From the NCBI RefSeq assembly GCF_040869045.1, contig NC_090323.1:39302066-39366065 (forward strand): a stretch of 64,000 bases of DNA, written 5' to 3'. Under the pieces are notes generated by a model, which was given only the letters and a program-made list of their open reading frames with translations, was not told where the DNA came from and did no database searches. The position numbers and the translations under genes were made by a program. Position 1 is the stretch's first letter; each line of letters begins with the position of its first letter. The stretch is from Eurosta solidaginis (taxonomy: Eukaryota; Arthropoda; Insecta; Diptera; Tephritidae). Positions 1 through 9,392 of the stretch are shown piece by piece.

Positions 1-1673
1 CTTTTGATAGAAGGAAATGGCTGCCTTTTCAGAGTGGTGATATTTTTGTGCGCTTTTGTTTGGAACCAGTATAAATAAAAACGTAATTAATGAACATAGG
101 GTGTCCCAGTAAGATACCTTTTTTATAAAAGTTTTATATTTTAAAAGCGGTAGGTAAGGCTTGAAAAAAATTAAGAAGTTTGTTCATACCCAGAATCACA
201 AAAGTTGAAAGATATTTTTGAAAATTATAGATTTTAGTAGCTATTCACAATAAATAAAATAGTTAAAAAATAACACAGATACTCAAATTTTTTTGTAGCT
301 ATCCGTTTAAGCTCTCAGATTAGTTTTCTCGCACTTGCAAGGTGTATATGTATGTACTAATATTTTAGAACTTTACATTTACCCATTTATACCCATTTTA
401 ATAATATTTTTTTAAGAAACTTCATGAAAGTGGAATGTAATTGTATGGTACTTATTTTCTATATTTCCATTAAAATTTTAATAAGCCTCAAGAAAACAAA
501 CTAAGTAAAATTTTATTACTAAACTAATGTGAAAAAAGCTTACTTAAATTTTTACTTAACTCTAAAAAACTAGTATATATATAAAACAACTTTTGTACTA
601 AAACTCTTCGTTTCAACAGATTTAGTACAGAACTTTTTATATAGAAAATTTTCCGTTATAGAAATTTTGTTATAGATTCTTTGACTTTTTTCACTATATC
701 ACTTTATGTACTAAATATCATATGAATGCAATGAGGATAATCCCCGCTTAACTTATACTAAAACATTCTAAGATTTATTTAAAGCAAAAATACAAGTTGT
801 CAAATTTTAGTGGAACCACATTTATTCAAAGTCTTTGATATTCGAAACTATCTAGAACTTGTATATGATAACGTTTTTGTAACAACATAAACCAATATTT
901 AGTACTAAAATTCTCCGAGAAGTACTTGAACTCAATTTGCTTAACGTGTTTAACTTACGTGAGTCGTTTCCTTTACGTCTGAGCACAACAGTACATATTG
1001 GATCGAAATTGGTTCCCTGTATCATTTAATCTTCTATGACTAGAAATTTTTTAGCCTACAATTCCAATAATATATAAGCTTCTTAAACCAAAGTTTAGTC
1101 CACAATTTATAAGTACTTGCAGTATTATTGCAGGAAAAGTTTAGTACTAGACCGTATTTTAGCAGTTTGTTCTACAAAAAGGTTTTCCAATACCAATGTC
1201 AATATCCACATCAAAAGCGCCAAAAGAAAGCATATCACCAATTTGAGAAGGTGTAACAAATCTGGCAAAAACTATTTCGGCATAAACTTATTTATATTAT
1301 AAAAATAAACAAAACTTATATTAAACAACACTTTTAGACATAAACACTTTCGACACAAGGCAAAACAAAAAAAAAAAAAAAACAAAGCACACTGACAAAA
1401 GTCTTGAAAAATTATAAAAAGAAGCCCTAAAAAGTGCTGAAGCACTACGCCTGCTCATACATATTTATTATTTTTTATTAATTTATCATTTCTACTTTTA
1501 TTGTAGTTTAGCTTAGCAAACCCAAAGAATTATTTGAAATAATATATTCCTCTTTAAAATGGGTACTAAACCACATACGTGCTGAACTAACAATTTATTT
1601 TATTTTTATATTTTCATTTCATTTGCTAACGCACGTCTTCAATTTACGTCGCAAACACGTCACCAATAAACAG
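1..1673 (+). other. Upstream intron of the zinc-finger gene, no exon seen
   Basis: AT-rich non-coding sequence ending in a usable splice acceptor (CAG at 1671-1673). I see no open frame with coding character and no recognisable transposon. The reading frame of the next exon has a TAA at 1667-1669, just upstream of the acceptor, which confirms that this side is intronic. Earlier exons and the promoter must lie outside the window. Confidence 0.6.
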
Positions 1674-1868
1674 ATGTCTCACCAAATCTTATCTTCAAAA
1701 ATGGGCCACATCCAACGCTTTGGCCACAAGATGTACCATATCCGGGTGATGAGACTGATACAAAGAATGATATAGCCGGCGGTAGTGGTTATCATGATGA
1801 AGATTCGCAGGGTACGCCCGATGGTAGTGGCGGTATACATTATCCATCATACTTTAAGGACAGCAAAG
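1674..1868 (+). CDS. Internal coding exon of C2H2 zinc-finger gene (N-terminal to the fingers)
   Basis: A 195-nt exon between acceptor CAG (1671-1673) and donor AAAG|GTAATA (1869). It is open in the frame that starts with two bases completing a split codon. It encodes about 65 residues rich in Gly, Asp, Pro and Ser, with segments such as GPHPTLWPQDVPYPGDETD and GGIHYPSYFKDSKG, and no domain that I recognise. Both flanking introns are phase 1 and the length is a multiple of three, so the exon could be skipped without shifting frame. The final G joins the GG at 3490 to make a Gly codon leading directly into the finger exon, which is strong support for the junction. The exon is too broken up by introns to show as a long ORF. 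Function is inferred only from its place in the gene. Confidence 0.75.
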
Positions 1869-3489
1869 GTAATAAAAACTGTACGTACACGAGCCACCTT
1901 TTTTACATTTTTATTTAAATTTAAGTATTTATTACGTTGAGTTGTTTGCTTGTTTAGTTGGTAGAATTACATACACATGCTTATATAAAATTTACAAACC
2001 CGTCTCTTGCTTTCCCTCTCTCTCGGTTTCTTCTCTCACACTCCCCTTCCTCCCTCTCCTTGACTCCTCTCCTTTCGACTATTAATTTCATCAGTCAAAA
2101 GGCAAGATAAAGACGTCTTCCCGTTAAGAGTCCAGACAATCGAGTTGATGTTAAAAAAATTATAACGTTTTTTGAGTGCCTGCACTCGATTGTTAATATT
2201 GATGAGAAATTGCTTACTCGTAAGATATTTCGGTCACTTAAGCCGATTAGTTGTGATTTTGGATGTTGGGAGAGTAGCTACCCTGGGAAAGTGGACTACA
2301 TGTGGAGTCAGACTCATCCTCATCATTTGCATCTTGGTTTGATGGGTATCCCAAAAAAAAGTACTTCAAGTTCACATAAGAAATCAGAGACAACCCCATT
2401 CATCTCTTGACTAATTCGACAGACTCCACGCCAACTATAGCATCTTTAGGTAGAACTCAACTTTGCCATGACAGGCATCGATTCTGGACGTTGTCTACTT
2501 GTAAGCACAATATCATGTTGATGTTTATTAAACAAGACAACGCAGAAAATGCACATGAACCCACTTGTGTGGTGACTAAGTAGATCTGGCTTAGCGTTAA
2601 TGAAAACAAAGATGTGCCACTTATTCGATTAAACTCCTTTGTGACTTGATATCGATTTTTGAAACAAAACAGCAGACAGCCAAGCAAAGTATGATTCAGT
2701 TTTGGGGGTAATTGGAACAATAGTCAAAAAAATATTAAAAGGATATATGGTGCGTCTAAAGGTTTGTAACGCTATAAAACATTGCATAATTTTAGGTGCA
2801 TATGCGCGACGGCGATTACTAGAATCTGAAACTAAAGCAAAAGATCTTCCAGCAGTTGCTACTTTGAAGAACAGGATATATTAACTAATCCCTATAGAGC
2901 TTCCCAGATTTTCTCGATCTTTAGGTGTCAAAGTACTTGTTTCCTATATATATACAAATAAATAGAACAGTTTATAGAAAATCCTTTCAGCAACCTTCAG
3001 TAAAAAAAAACAGTGTACCTTTAATTGGCGATGTCGCAACAAATAAAAAAAAAAAAAAAAATATATAAACAAAAAAAGCCATTTATTTAATATTTATTAA
3101 ACTATAGGCGTTGAAGGTCTTCAGGAAGTTTCTACCAAAGCGATTCCTTTCAACCAGCTGCTAGTGCAGTCTCATTACCTTTGACGATGTTCTGTAAGTA
3201 ACATTTTTCAAATATCTACAAAGCAGTGAAAAAAACAAAGCGGATAATAGAAGCGAAAAACGTCAGTGATGAGCAAACTAACAGTTTCACTTGGTTCCCT
3301 TAATCGTTAGCAATACGAAGTGCTATGTTTCCTTTATCCATATGTTATTGCATTTAATTTATCGCATTTTTTTGCTTGATAGTTTGTATTTATTTAAATA
3401 TTTATTATTAATTGTTATGCATTAGATAATCAATAACAATTAGTACTTTGATTCATACATATCTTCTTTTGCTGCTTCCATATTTTTAG
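1869..3489 (+). other. Intron 1 (phase 1) of the zinc-finger gene
   Basis: Donor GTAATA at 1869, acceptor TTTTTAG at 3483-3489. The section around 2100-2900 and 3110-3190 is less AT-rich than its surroundings and has short open stretches, for example 2702-2884 (+) and 2457-2720 (-). I recognise no family, so it may be an old transposon remnant. A poly-A run sits near 3044-3060. Confidence 0.7.
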
Positions 3490-3776
3490 GGCAAAAAATC
3501 CTGCCAGATGTTTTGCAACATATCGGCGTAAGACCTGCCAATATGCCACTCTATGTACGCTGTCCCATATGCGACAAGGAGTTCAAACAGAAGACAACAC
3601 TACTACAACACGGTTGCATACACATCGAGTCGCGTCCATATCCATGCCCCGAATGCGGTAAACGTTTCCGTCAACAATCGCACCTAACGCAACATTTACG
3701 AATACATACGAATGAGAAACCGTTCGGCTGTTTGTATTGTCCGCGTTTCTTCCGACAGCGCACAATATTGAATCAG
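3490..3776 (+). CDS. C2H2 zinc-finger exon: fingers 1, 2 and most of 3
   Basis: A 287-nt exon bounded by acceptor TTTTTAG and donor CAG|GTGAGT. After a short lead (GQKILPDVLQHIGVRPANM) it encodes finger 1 (CPICDKEFKQKTTLLQ-H-x3-H), finger 2 (CPECGKRFRQQSHLTQ-H-x3-H) and the Cys half of finger 3 (CLYCPRFFRQRTILNQ). The linkers ESRPYP and TNEKPFG are Krueppel-type. Such fingers bind DNA in the nucleus, so the product is a predicted sequence-specific transcription factor. The exon ends in phase 0, exactly before the first zinc-binding His of finger 3. The finger set resembles my memory of Drosophila jim (CG11352), a chromosome-3L zinc-finger gene. I cannot verify that here, so no symbol is given. 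Confidence 0.93.
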
Positions 3777-3842
3777 GTGAGTGGGAAGTTGATAGTCGAG
3801 ATGGAACTGGAACTACAGTTTTTGTTTATATCTCTTTTTCAG
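3777..3842 (+). other. 66-bp intron with an open reading frame
   Basis: GTGAGTGG donor and TCTCTTTTTCAG acceptor. The length is divisible by three and there is no in-frame stop, so retention would insert 22 residues (start VSGKLIVEM, end FISLFQ) between the Cys pair and the His pair of finger 3. The intron interpretation is favoured because removing it restores a perfect C2H2 finger. Confidence 0.9.
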
Positions 3843-3944
3843 CATATTCGCATTCACACCGGCGAGAAGCCATATAAATGCGCGCAATGTGGCAAAGATT
3901 TCCGACAGAAGGCCATACTGGACCAGCATACACGCACGCACCAG
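3843..3944 (+). CDS. C2H2 zinc-finger exon: end of finger 3 and finger 4
   Basis: A 102-nt phase 0-0 exon encoding HIRIHTGEKPYK, which completes finger 3 and gives a canonical TGEKPY linker. Finger 4 follows (CAQCGKDFRQKAILDQ-H-x3-H), ending THQ. The donor is CAG|GTAGTT at 3945. It joins in frame to 8313 (GGC GAT CGA CCG: linker QGDRPF). An ORF running on to 3968 through the donor is intron read-through. Because this exon is symmetric (phase 0 at both ends), skipping it would join the broken finger 3 to finger 5 without a frameshift. It acts in the same nuclear DNA-binding domain as its neighbours. Confidence 0.93.
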
Positions 3945-4885
3945 GTAGTTGTAAACGCGAAGATTTGAAAAATTAAATTGAATATCGATGGCTGTTCAGG
4001 TCGCAGTACGAAAACGGTCTGTCTTGGAATTTTTTTGAAGAACGGCCCTTCAACAATTTTTTGTTTCATAAACGTTTTATCTCGGCTGGAGGTAGTGCAT
4101 TCTAAACGTTTGATGAGAGTGTGTTGTCTTCCAGGCATCCCTCTATTTGGGAAAATTACTTCAGAAAGTTTTTAAAGTATCACCTATTTTAATTTAAAAA
4201 CTCGTTTGATACCCTCAGCTGTCAGACCAATACTCAGAATGGTCATCAAACTAGACTTACATCCCATCGATTCCCTATTTTTTTATAAACCAGTCTTCGT
4301 ATTTTTCGTCCCTCAGTCTATACATTCCTCAGAATGAACAACAGTTAAAGATATTACTTTTCCATCAGTCCCTATTAGTCATCCATTAAACTTATTTCCA
4401 TTATGGTGACCTTCTTTGTCTCCATGTTCCCTCCTAACCTTGCAGAGATAGGAGGTGAATCGGTCAAAAATCTGATCATAAAGTTAACATTGCCCATTCG
4501 TAGTGAATCTGCTGGCCTATGTTTGTTATATCGATTTTCAGCCCACCTGTCCATTTACTTGTCGTACGTTCGATCATACCTCATCTCAATCTTGGGATAC
4601 TTTGTGTATGTATTCTTGAAGCCTTATTTACGCTGGGGATGTCCTGATATAAATATCAATGTATAGGTACACATACTCAACACCTCATGGGGTAGGGATG
4701 ACCTTAAACATTCGGTGTGGTCAAATCAAATCCTTCCAGAGATGGTCGGTTTAGAACCAGATGGTTCTACTTTGAGGGCTTACCAAATCTATGTTTAAGA
4801 AAGGAATATTAACGGTGATACAGTTCCCTAAAACCTTGGGGAGGTTCAACCGTTAATTTCTGTTGTCGTCCAACCGTACCGTTTT

Positions 4886-7800
4886 TATACTCAGTTGAGC
4901 AGAGCTCACAGAGTATATTAAGTTTGATTGGATAACGGTTGGTTGTACATATATAAAGGAATCGAGATAGATATAGACTTCCATATATCAAAATAATCAG
5001 GATCGAAAAAAAATTTGATTGAGCCATGTCCGTCCGTCCGTCCGTCCGTTAACACGATAACTTGAGTAAATTTTGAGGTATCTTGATGAAATTTGGTATG
5101 TAGATTCCTGGGCACTCATCTCAGATCGCTATTTAAAATGAACGATATCGGACTATAACCACGCCCACTTTTTCGATATCGAAAATTTCGAAAAACCGAA
5201 AAATGCGATAATTCATTGCCAAAGGCGGTTAAAGCGATGAAACTTGGCAGATGGGTTGACGTTATGACACAGAATAGAAAATTAGTAAGATTTTGGACAA
5301 TGGGCGTGGCACCGCCTACTTTTACAAGAAGGTAATTTAAAAGTTTTGCAAGCTGTAATTTGGCAGTCGTTGAAGATATCATGATAAAATTTAGCAGGAA
5401 CGCTACTACTATTACTATATATGTGCTAAATAAAAATTAGCAAAATTGGATTAAGAACACGCCCACTTTTTAAAAAAAAATTTTTTTAAATTCAAATTTT
5501 AACAAAAAATTTAATATCTTTACTGTATATAAGTAAATTAAGTCAAAATTCAACTCCTGTAATGATATGATGCAACAAAATACAAAAATAAAAGAAAATT
5601 TCAAAATGGGCGTGGCTCCGCCCAGTTTCATTTAGTTTGTCTAGAATACTTTTAATGCCATAAGTCGAACAAAAATTTACCAATCCTTCTCAAATTTGGT
5701 AGGGACATAGATTATGTGACGGTAACTGTTCTCTGTGAAAATGGGCGAAATCAGTGGAAGCCACGCCCAGTTTTTATACACAGTCCACCGTCTGTCCTTC
5801 CGCTCGGCCGTTAACACAATAACTTGAGCAAACAACGATATATCTTTACTAACCTTAGCCCACCTACTTATCTGAACTCACTTTATCTTGGTATAAAAAA
5901 TGGCCGAAATCCGACCATAACCACGCCCACTTTATCGATATCGAAAATTACGAAAAATGAAAAAAATGCCATAATTCTATACCAAATACGAAAAAAGGGA
6001 TGAAACATGGTAACTGGATTGGTTTATTGACGCAAAATATAACTTTGGAAAAAACTTTGTAAAATGGGTGTGACACCTACCATATTAAGTAGAAGAAAAT
6101 GAAAAAGTTCTACAAGGCGAAATCAACAGCCCTTGGAATCTTGGCAGGAATACTGTTAGTGGTATTGCATATATAAATAAATTAGCAGTACCCGACAGAT
6201 GATTTTCTGGATCACCTGGTCCGCATTTTGGTCGATATCGCGAGAACACCTTCACATATACATCTAAGGGCCACTCGCTTTTAAAACCCTCATTAATACC
6301 TTTAATTTGATATCCATATCGTACAAACACATTCTAGAGTCACCCCGGCCCACCCTAATGGCGATATCTCGAAAAGGCGTCCACCTATAGACCTAATGCC
6401 CACTCCCTCTTGAAATGGTCAGTAACACCTTTCGTTTGATACCCATATCGTACAAACATTCTAGAGTCACCTCTTGACCACCCTAATGGCGATATCTCGA
6501 AAAGGCGTCCACCTATAGACCTAATGCCCACTCCCTCTTAAAATGCTCAGTAACACATTTCGTTTGATACCCATATCGTACAAACATTCTAGAGTCACCC
6601 CTGGCCCAACCTAATGGCGATATCTCGAAAAGACGTCCACCTATAGACCTAATGCCCACTCCCTCTTAAAATGCTCAGTAACACCTTTCGTTTGATACCC
6701 ATATCGTACAAACATTCTAGAGTCACCCTTGGTCCACCTTTATGGCGATATCTCGAAAAGGCGTCCACCTAGAGAACTAAGGATTACTCCCTTTTAAAAT
6801 ACTCATTACCACCTTTCATTTAATACCCATATCGTACAAACACATTCTAGAGTCACCCTGGCCCACCCTAATGGCGATATCTCTAAAAGGCGTCCACCTA
6901 TAGACCTAATGCCCACTCCCTCTTAAAATGCTCAGTAACACCTTTCGTTTGATACCCATATCGTACAAACATTCTAGAGTCACCCTTGGTCCACCTTTAT
7001 GGCGATATCTCGAAAAGGCGTCCACATATAGAACTAAGGATTACTCCCTTTTAAAATACTCATTACCACCTTTCATTTGATACCCATATCGTACAAACAC
7101 ATTCTAGAGTCACCCCTGGCCCACCCTAATGGCGATATCTCGAAAAGGCGTCCACCTATAGACCTAATGCCCACTCACTCTTAAAATGCTCAGTAACACC
7201 TTTCGTTTGATACCCATATCGTACAAACATTATAGAGTCACCCCTGGCCCACACTAATGGCGATATCTCGAAAAGACGTCCACCAATAGACCGAATGCCC
7301 ACTCCCTCTTAAAATGCTCAGTAACACCTTTCGTTTGATACCCATATCGTACAAACACATTCTAGAGTCACCCCTGGCCCACCCTAATGACGATATCTCG
7401 AAAAGGCTTCCACTTATAGACCTAATGCCCACTCCCTCTTAAAATGCTCAGTAACACCTTTCGTTTGATACCCATATCGTACAAACATTCTAGAGTCACC
7501 CTTGGTCCACCTTTATGGCGATATCTCGAAAAGGCGTCCACCTATAGAACTAAGGATTACTCCCTTTTAAAATACTCATTACCATCTTTCATTTGATACC
7601 CATATCATACAAACACATTCTAGAGTCACCCCTGGCCCACCCTAATGGCGACATTTCGAAAAGGCGTCCACCTATAGACCTATTGCCCACTCCCTCTTAA
7701 AATGCTCAGTAACACTTTTCTTTGATACCCATATCGTACAAACAAATTCTAGAGTCAGCCCTGGTCCACCTTTATGGCGATATCCCTAAATGGCGTCCAT

Positions 7801-7992
7801 CCATAGAACTATGGCCTACTCTCTCTTAAAATACTCTTTAATACCTTCCATTTGATACACATGTCATACAACCACATTCCAGGGTTCCCTAGGTTCATTT
7901 TCCTACATGGTGATTTTCCTTATTTTGTCTCCATAGCTCTCAACTGAGTATGTAATGTTCGGTTGCACCCGAACTTAGTCTTCCCTACTTGT
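4886..7992 (+). mobile_element. DINE-1/Helentron-like non-autonomous element with internal satellite array
   Basis: The structure fits the Helentron-associated (DINE-1-type) plan. A 12-bp subterminal repeat TACTCAGTTGAG (4888-4899) is matched in inverse by CTCAACTGAGTA (7939-7950). A GTCC microsatellite follows near the 5' end (about 5029-5048). A central region with repeated ACGCCCACTTTTT and GGGCGTGGC motifs comes next, then a tandem array, then a 3' stem-loop (GTTCGG 7957-7962 with CCGAAC 7969-7974) shortly before the end near CTTGTT (7992). No replicase/helicase ORF is present, so the element is non-autonomous. Orientation is taken from the 3' hairpin. Exact ends are approximate. It lies wholly inside the last intron of the zinc-finger gene. 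Family assignment is from structure, not from a search. Confidence 0.65.
6230..7880 (+). repeat. Tandem array, ~128-bp monomer, about 13 copies
   Basis: The phrase CCCATATCGTACAAACA followed by TTCTAGAGTCACC recurs with spacings of 128-130 bp (CGTAC at about 6320, 6449, 6577, 6705, 6833, 6962, 7090, 7220, 7348, 7478, then weaker ones to 7867). Two monomer types can be told apart. Type A has CCTAATGCCCACTCCCTCTT and CAGTAACACC. Type B has ACTAAGGATTACTCCC and CATTACCACC. The outer monomers (6230-6330, 7740-7880) are most diverged. Confidence 0.93.
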
Positions 7993-8312
7993 TATTCTTC
8001 AAATTGTCGCGTTTATACTATCACATTTACTAATTCATCTGTAACCATCATGCCCCCCTGGCCATATTTCCATACCAGAGTTGATTCGTCTACATGCAAC
8101 TAATACATTCGTCCAGTCGTACCATCATCTGGTCCATTATAATTTCATCTATATATTCGCCAGTTAATGCAACCATCAAATCGGCTTTGATTCTGCATGT
8201 TTCTACCTATCAAGCTACTTTCCAAAAAATGTTTGGTCTATTAATTTTTCATTTATATTGCAAGTACTGCGCTTCTTAACTAATACATACAACTTTTCCC
8301 CTCCATTTACAG

Positions 8313-8864
8313 GGCGATCGACCGTTCTGCTGTCCAATGCCAAATTGTCGACGTCGCTTCGCCACCGAAAACGAAGTGACCAAACACATCGACAACCACA
8401 TGAATCCGAATACGACAAAAGCGCGTCGTCAAAACAATGCGAATAATCCGAATGCCGCCAACGCCAATAATCCGAATGCCAATAGTCATGGCTCCGCTGC
8501 AGCAGCATCAGCTGCCGCAGCTGCAGCTGCAGCCAATCATTTAATGAATGAAACCAAGAATGCGGCGCAACAATTCCTCAACAGCAACAATCCGGCCTTA
8601 GCCGATAATAAAGCGAATATTATACCACGAGCTATGGCTGCGGCGCAAAATGCGGCCTTACAACAATCGGTCGTAAAGAATGAACTATATTTCCCGCAAT
8701 GTTATGGACCGCCATTCCAGCAAGCGTTCCAAACGCAAGGGCAACCCACAGCGGCGCATAGTGGTGCGGGCTCGCAGCCACCAGTAAATGTGTCAGTGCC
8801 GAATTCGGGAGCGCCTGGGGTAGTAGTGCAACAAAATGCGCCCCCATCGGTGGTGGCTCAGTGA
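8313..8864 (+). CDS. Last coding exon: finger 5 and low-complexity tail, to the first stop
   Basis: The exon starts at 8313 after CATTTACAG and is open to TGA at 8862-8864 (183 codons). It encodes linker GDRPF, then finger 5 as C-x4-C-x12-H-x3-H (CPMPNC...VTKHIDNH). A basic stretch (KARRQ), an Asn-rich segment (repeated NPN/NAN) and a poly-Ala run near 8497-8535 follow. The remainder is Gln/Pro/Gly/Ser-rich. Such tails are typical of fly transcription factors and often act as activation or repression segments; that role is inferred. The TGA is followed by C and then by a long open stretch in the same frame, described next, so this may not be the only C-terminus. Confidence 0.9.
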   Translation, partial: GDRPFCCPMPNCRRRFATENEVTKHIDNHMNPNTTKARRQNNANNPNAANANNPNANSHGSAAAASAAAAAAAANHLMNETKNAAQQFLNSNNPALADNKANIIPRAMAAAQNAALQQSVVKNELYFPQCYGPPFQQAFQTQGQPTAAHSGAGSQPPVNVSVPNSGAPGVVVQQNAPPSVVAQ

Positions 8865-9392
8865 CATCCCACCACCACAACAGCAGCTGCAGCGGCTGCA
8901 GTAGCTGCGGCTGCCAATAATAATGTGGCAGCACAACAGGGAGGTGGAGCTGGTAGCACAAGTGGAGGAGGTGGTGTATTAGTGCCAACATCAGTAGGTG
9001 CAGCGCAACAGCAGCAACAACACCAACAGCAGCAGCAACAACAACAACAACATCAGCATCAACAACAACAACATGCACAACATGGACTCTCACCGCCACA
9101 AACAGTGACACTCTCCATAACATTGCCACCGGTGGCGCCGTTACCGAGTGCAGCAGCAGCAGCAGCAGCGGCAGCCGCAGCCGCAGCTGTTGCGCATCAT
9201 CCCGTGCAAGCGCATCAGGCTTCACATGTAGGCGGTGGTGCGAGTCTTTGCGGACCAACACATCTGCCGCCAGCGCATAGTAATGGGGGTGTCGCTGGTG
9301 CATTAGGCATACATGCAACACCACCACCACACACACTGTCACATGCTATTCCTATACATCCACATATACACTCAATATTCGGATCTCTATGA
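8865..9392 (+). CDS. In-frame extension after TGA (candidate stop-codon readthrough)
   Basis: This stretch has the same frame as the preceding exon (8313 and 8865 are both multiple-of-three positions of one frame). There are 175 sense codons from CAT (8865) to CTA (9387-9389), then TGA at 9390-9392. The sequence is protein-like in the same style as the upstream tail: poly-Thr/Ala, GGGGV, a long Gln/His tract (about 9003-9080), poly-Ala (about 9150-9190) and His/Pro-rich segments ending IHSIFGSL. The separating context is CAG TGA C. TGA followed by C is the leakiest stop context in animals and is common among Drosophila readthrough genes. An ATG at 8925 could alternatively start a separate product, but the sense codons begin directly after the stop, 60 nt earlier. 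A base error at 8862-8864, or a strain-specific nonsense change, is the main alternative. Confidence 0.6.
   Translation, partial: HPTTTTAAAAAAVAAAANNNVAAQQGGGAGSTSGGGGVLVPTSVGAAQQQQQHQQQQQQQQQHQHQQQQHAQHGLSPPQTVTLSITLPPVAPLPSAAAAAAAAAAAAAVAHHPVQAHQASHVGGGASLCGPTHLPPAHSNGGVAGALGIHATPPPHTLSHAIPIHPHIHSIFGSL

Larger units (their letters stand above)
3945..8312 (+). other. Last intron of the zinc-finger gene, hosting a Helentron-like element
   Basis: Donor GTAGTT at 3945, acceptor CCTCCATTTACAG ending at 8312. The middle (about 4886-7992) is a repetitive element described separately. The flanks 3945-4885 and 7993-8312 are ordinary AT-rich intron with no feature I can support. Confidence 0.85.

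Noticed and set aside
3513..3968. One continuous zinc-finger ORF without introns
   Set aside because: It reads through the 66-bp intron, which breaks finger 3, and past the 3944 donor. Splicing gives perfect fingers and an in-frame junction to 8313.
8815..8890. A tiny intron removing the TGA at 8862
   Set aside because: GT...AG pairs that I tried (for example 8820 to 8883) change the frame and are only about 64 bp with no pyrimidine tract. Not excluded, but weaker than readthrough.
8632..9342. 236-residue open frame on the minus strand opposite the zinc-finger tail
   Set aside because: It mirrors the CAG/GCN-repeat-rich plus-strand coding sequence. Its product is His/Leu/Val-rich with no domain, and the plus strand has clear splice and finger evidence.
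8925..9392. Independent gene starting at ATG 8925
   Set aside because: The same frame is open from 8865 directly after the TGA, there is no separate promoter or splice signal, and the composition continues that of the upstream tail.
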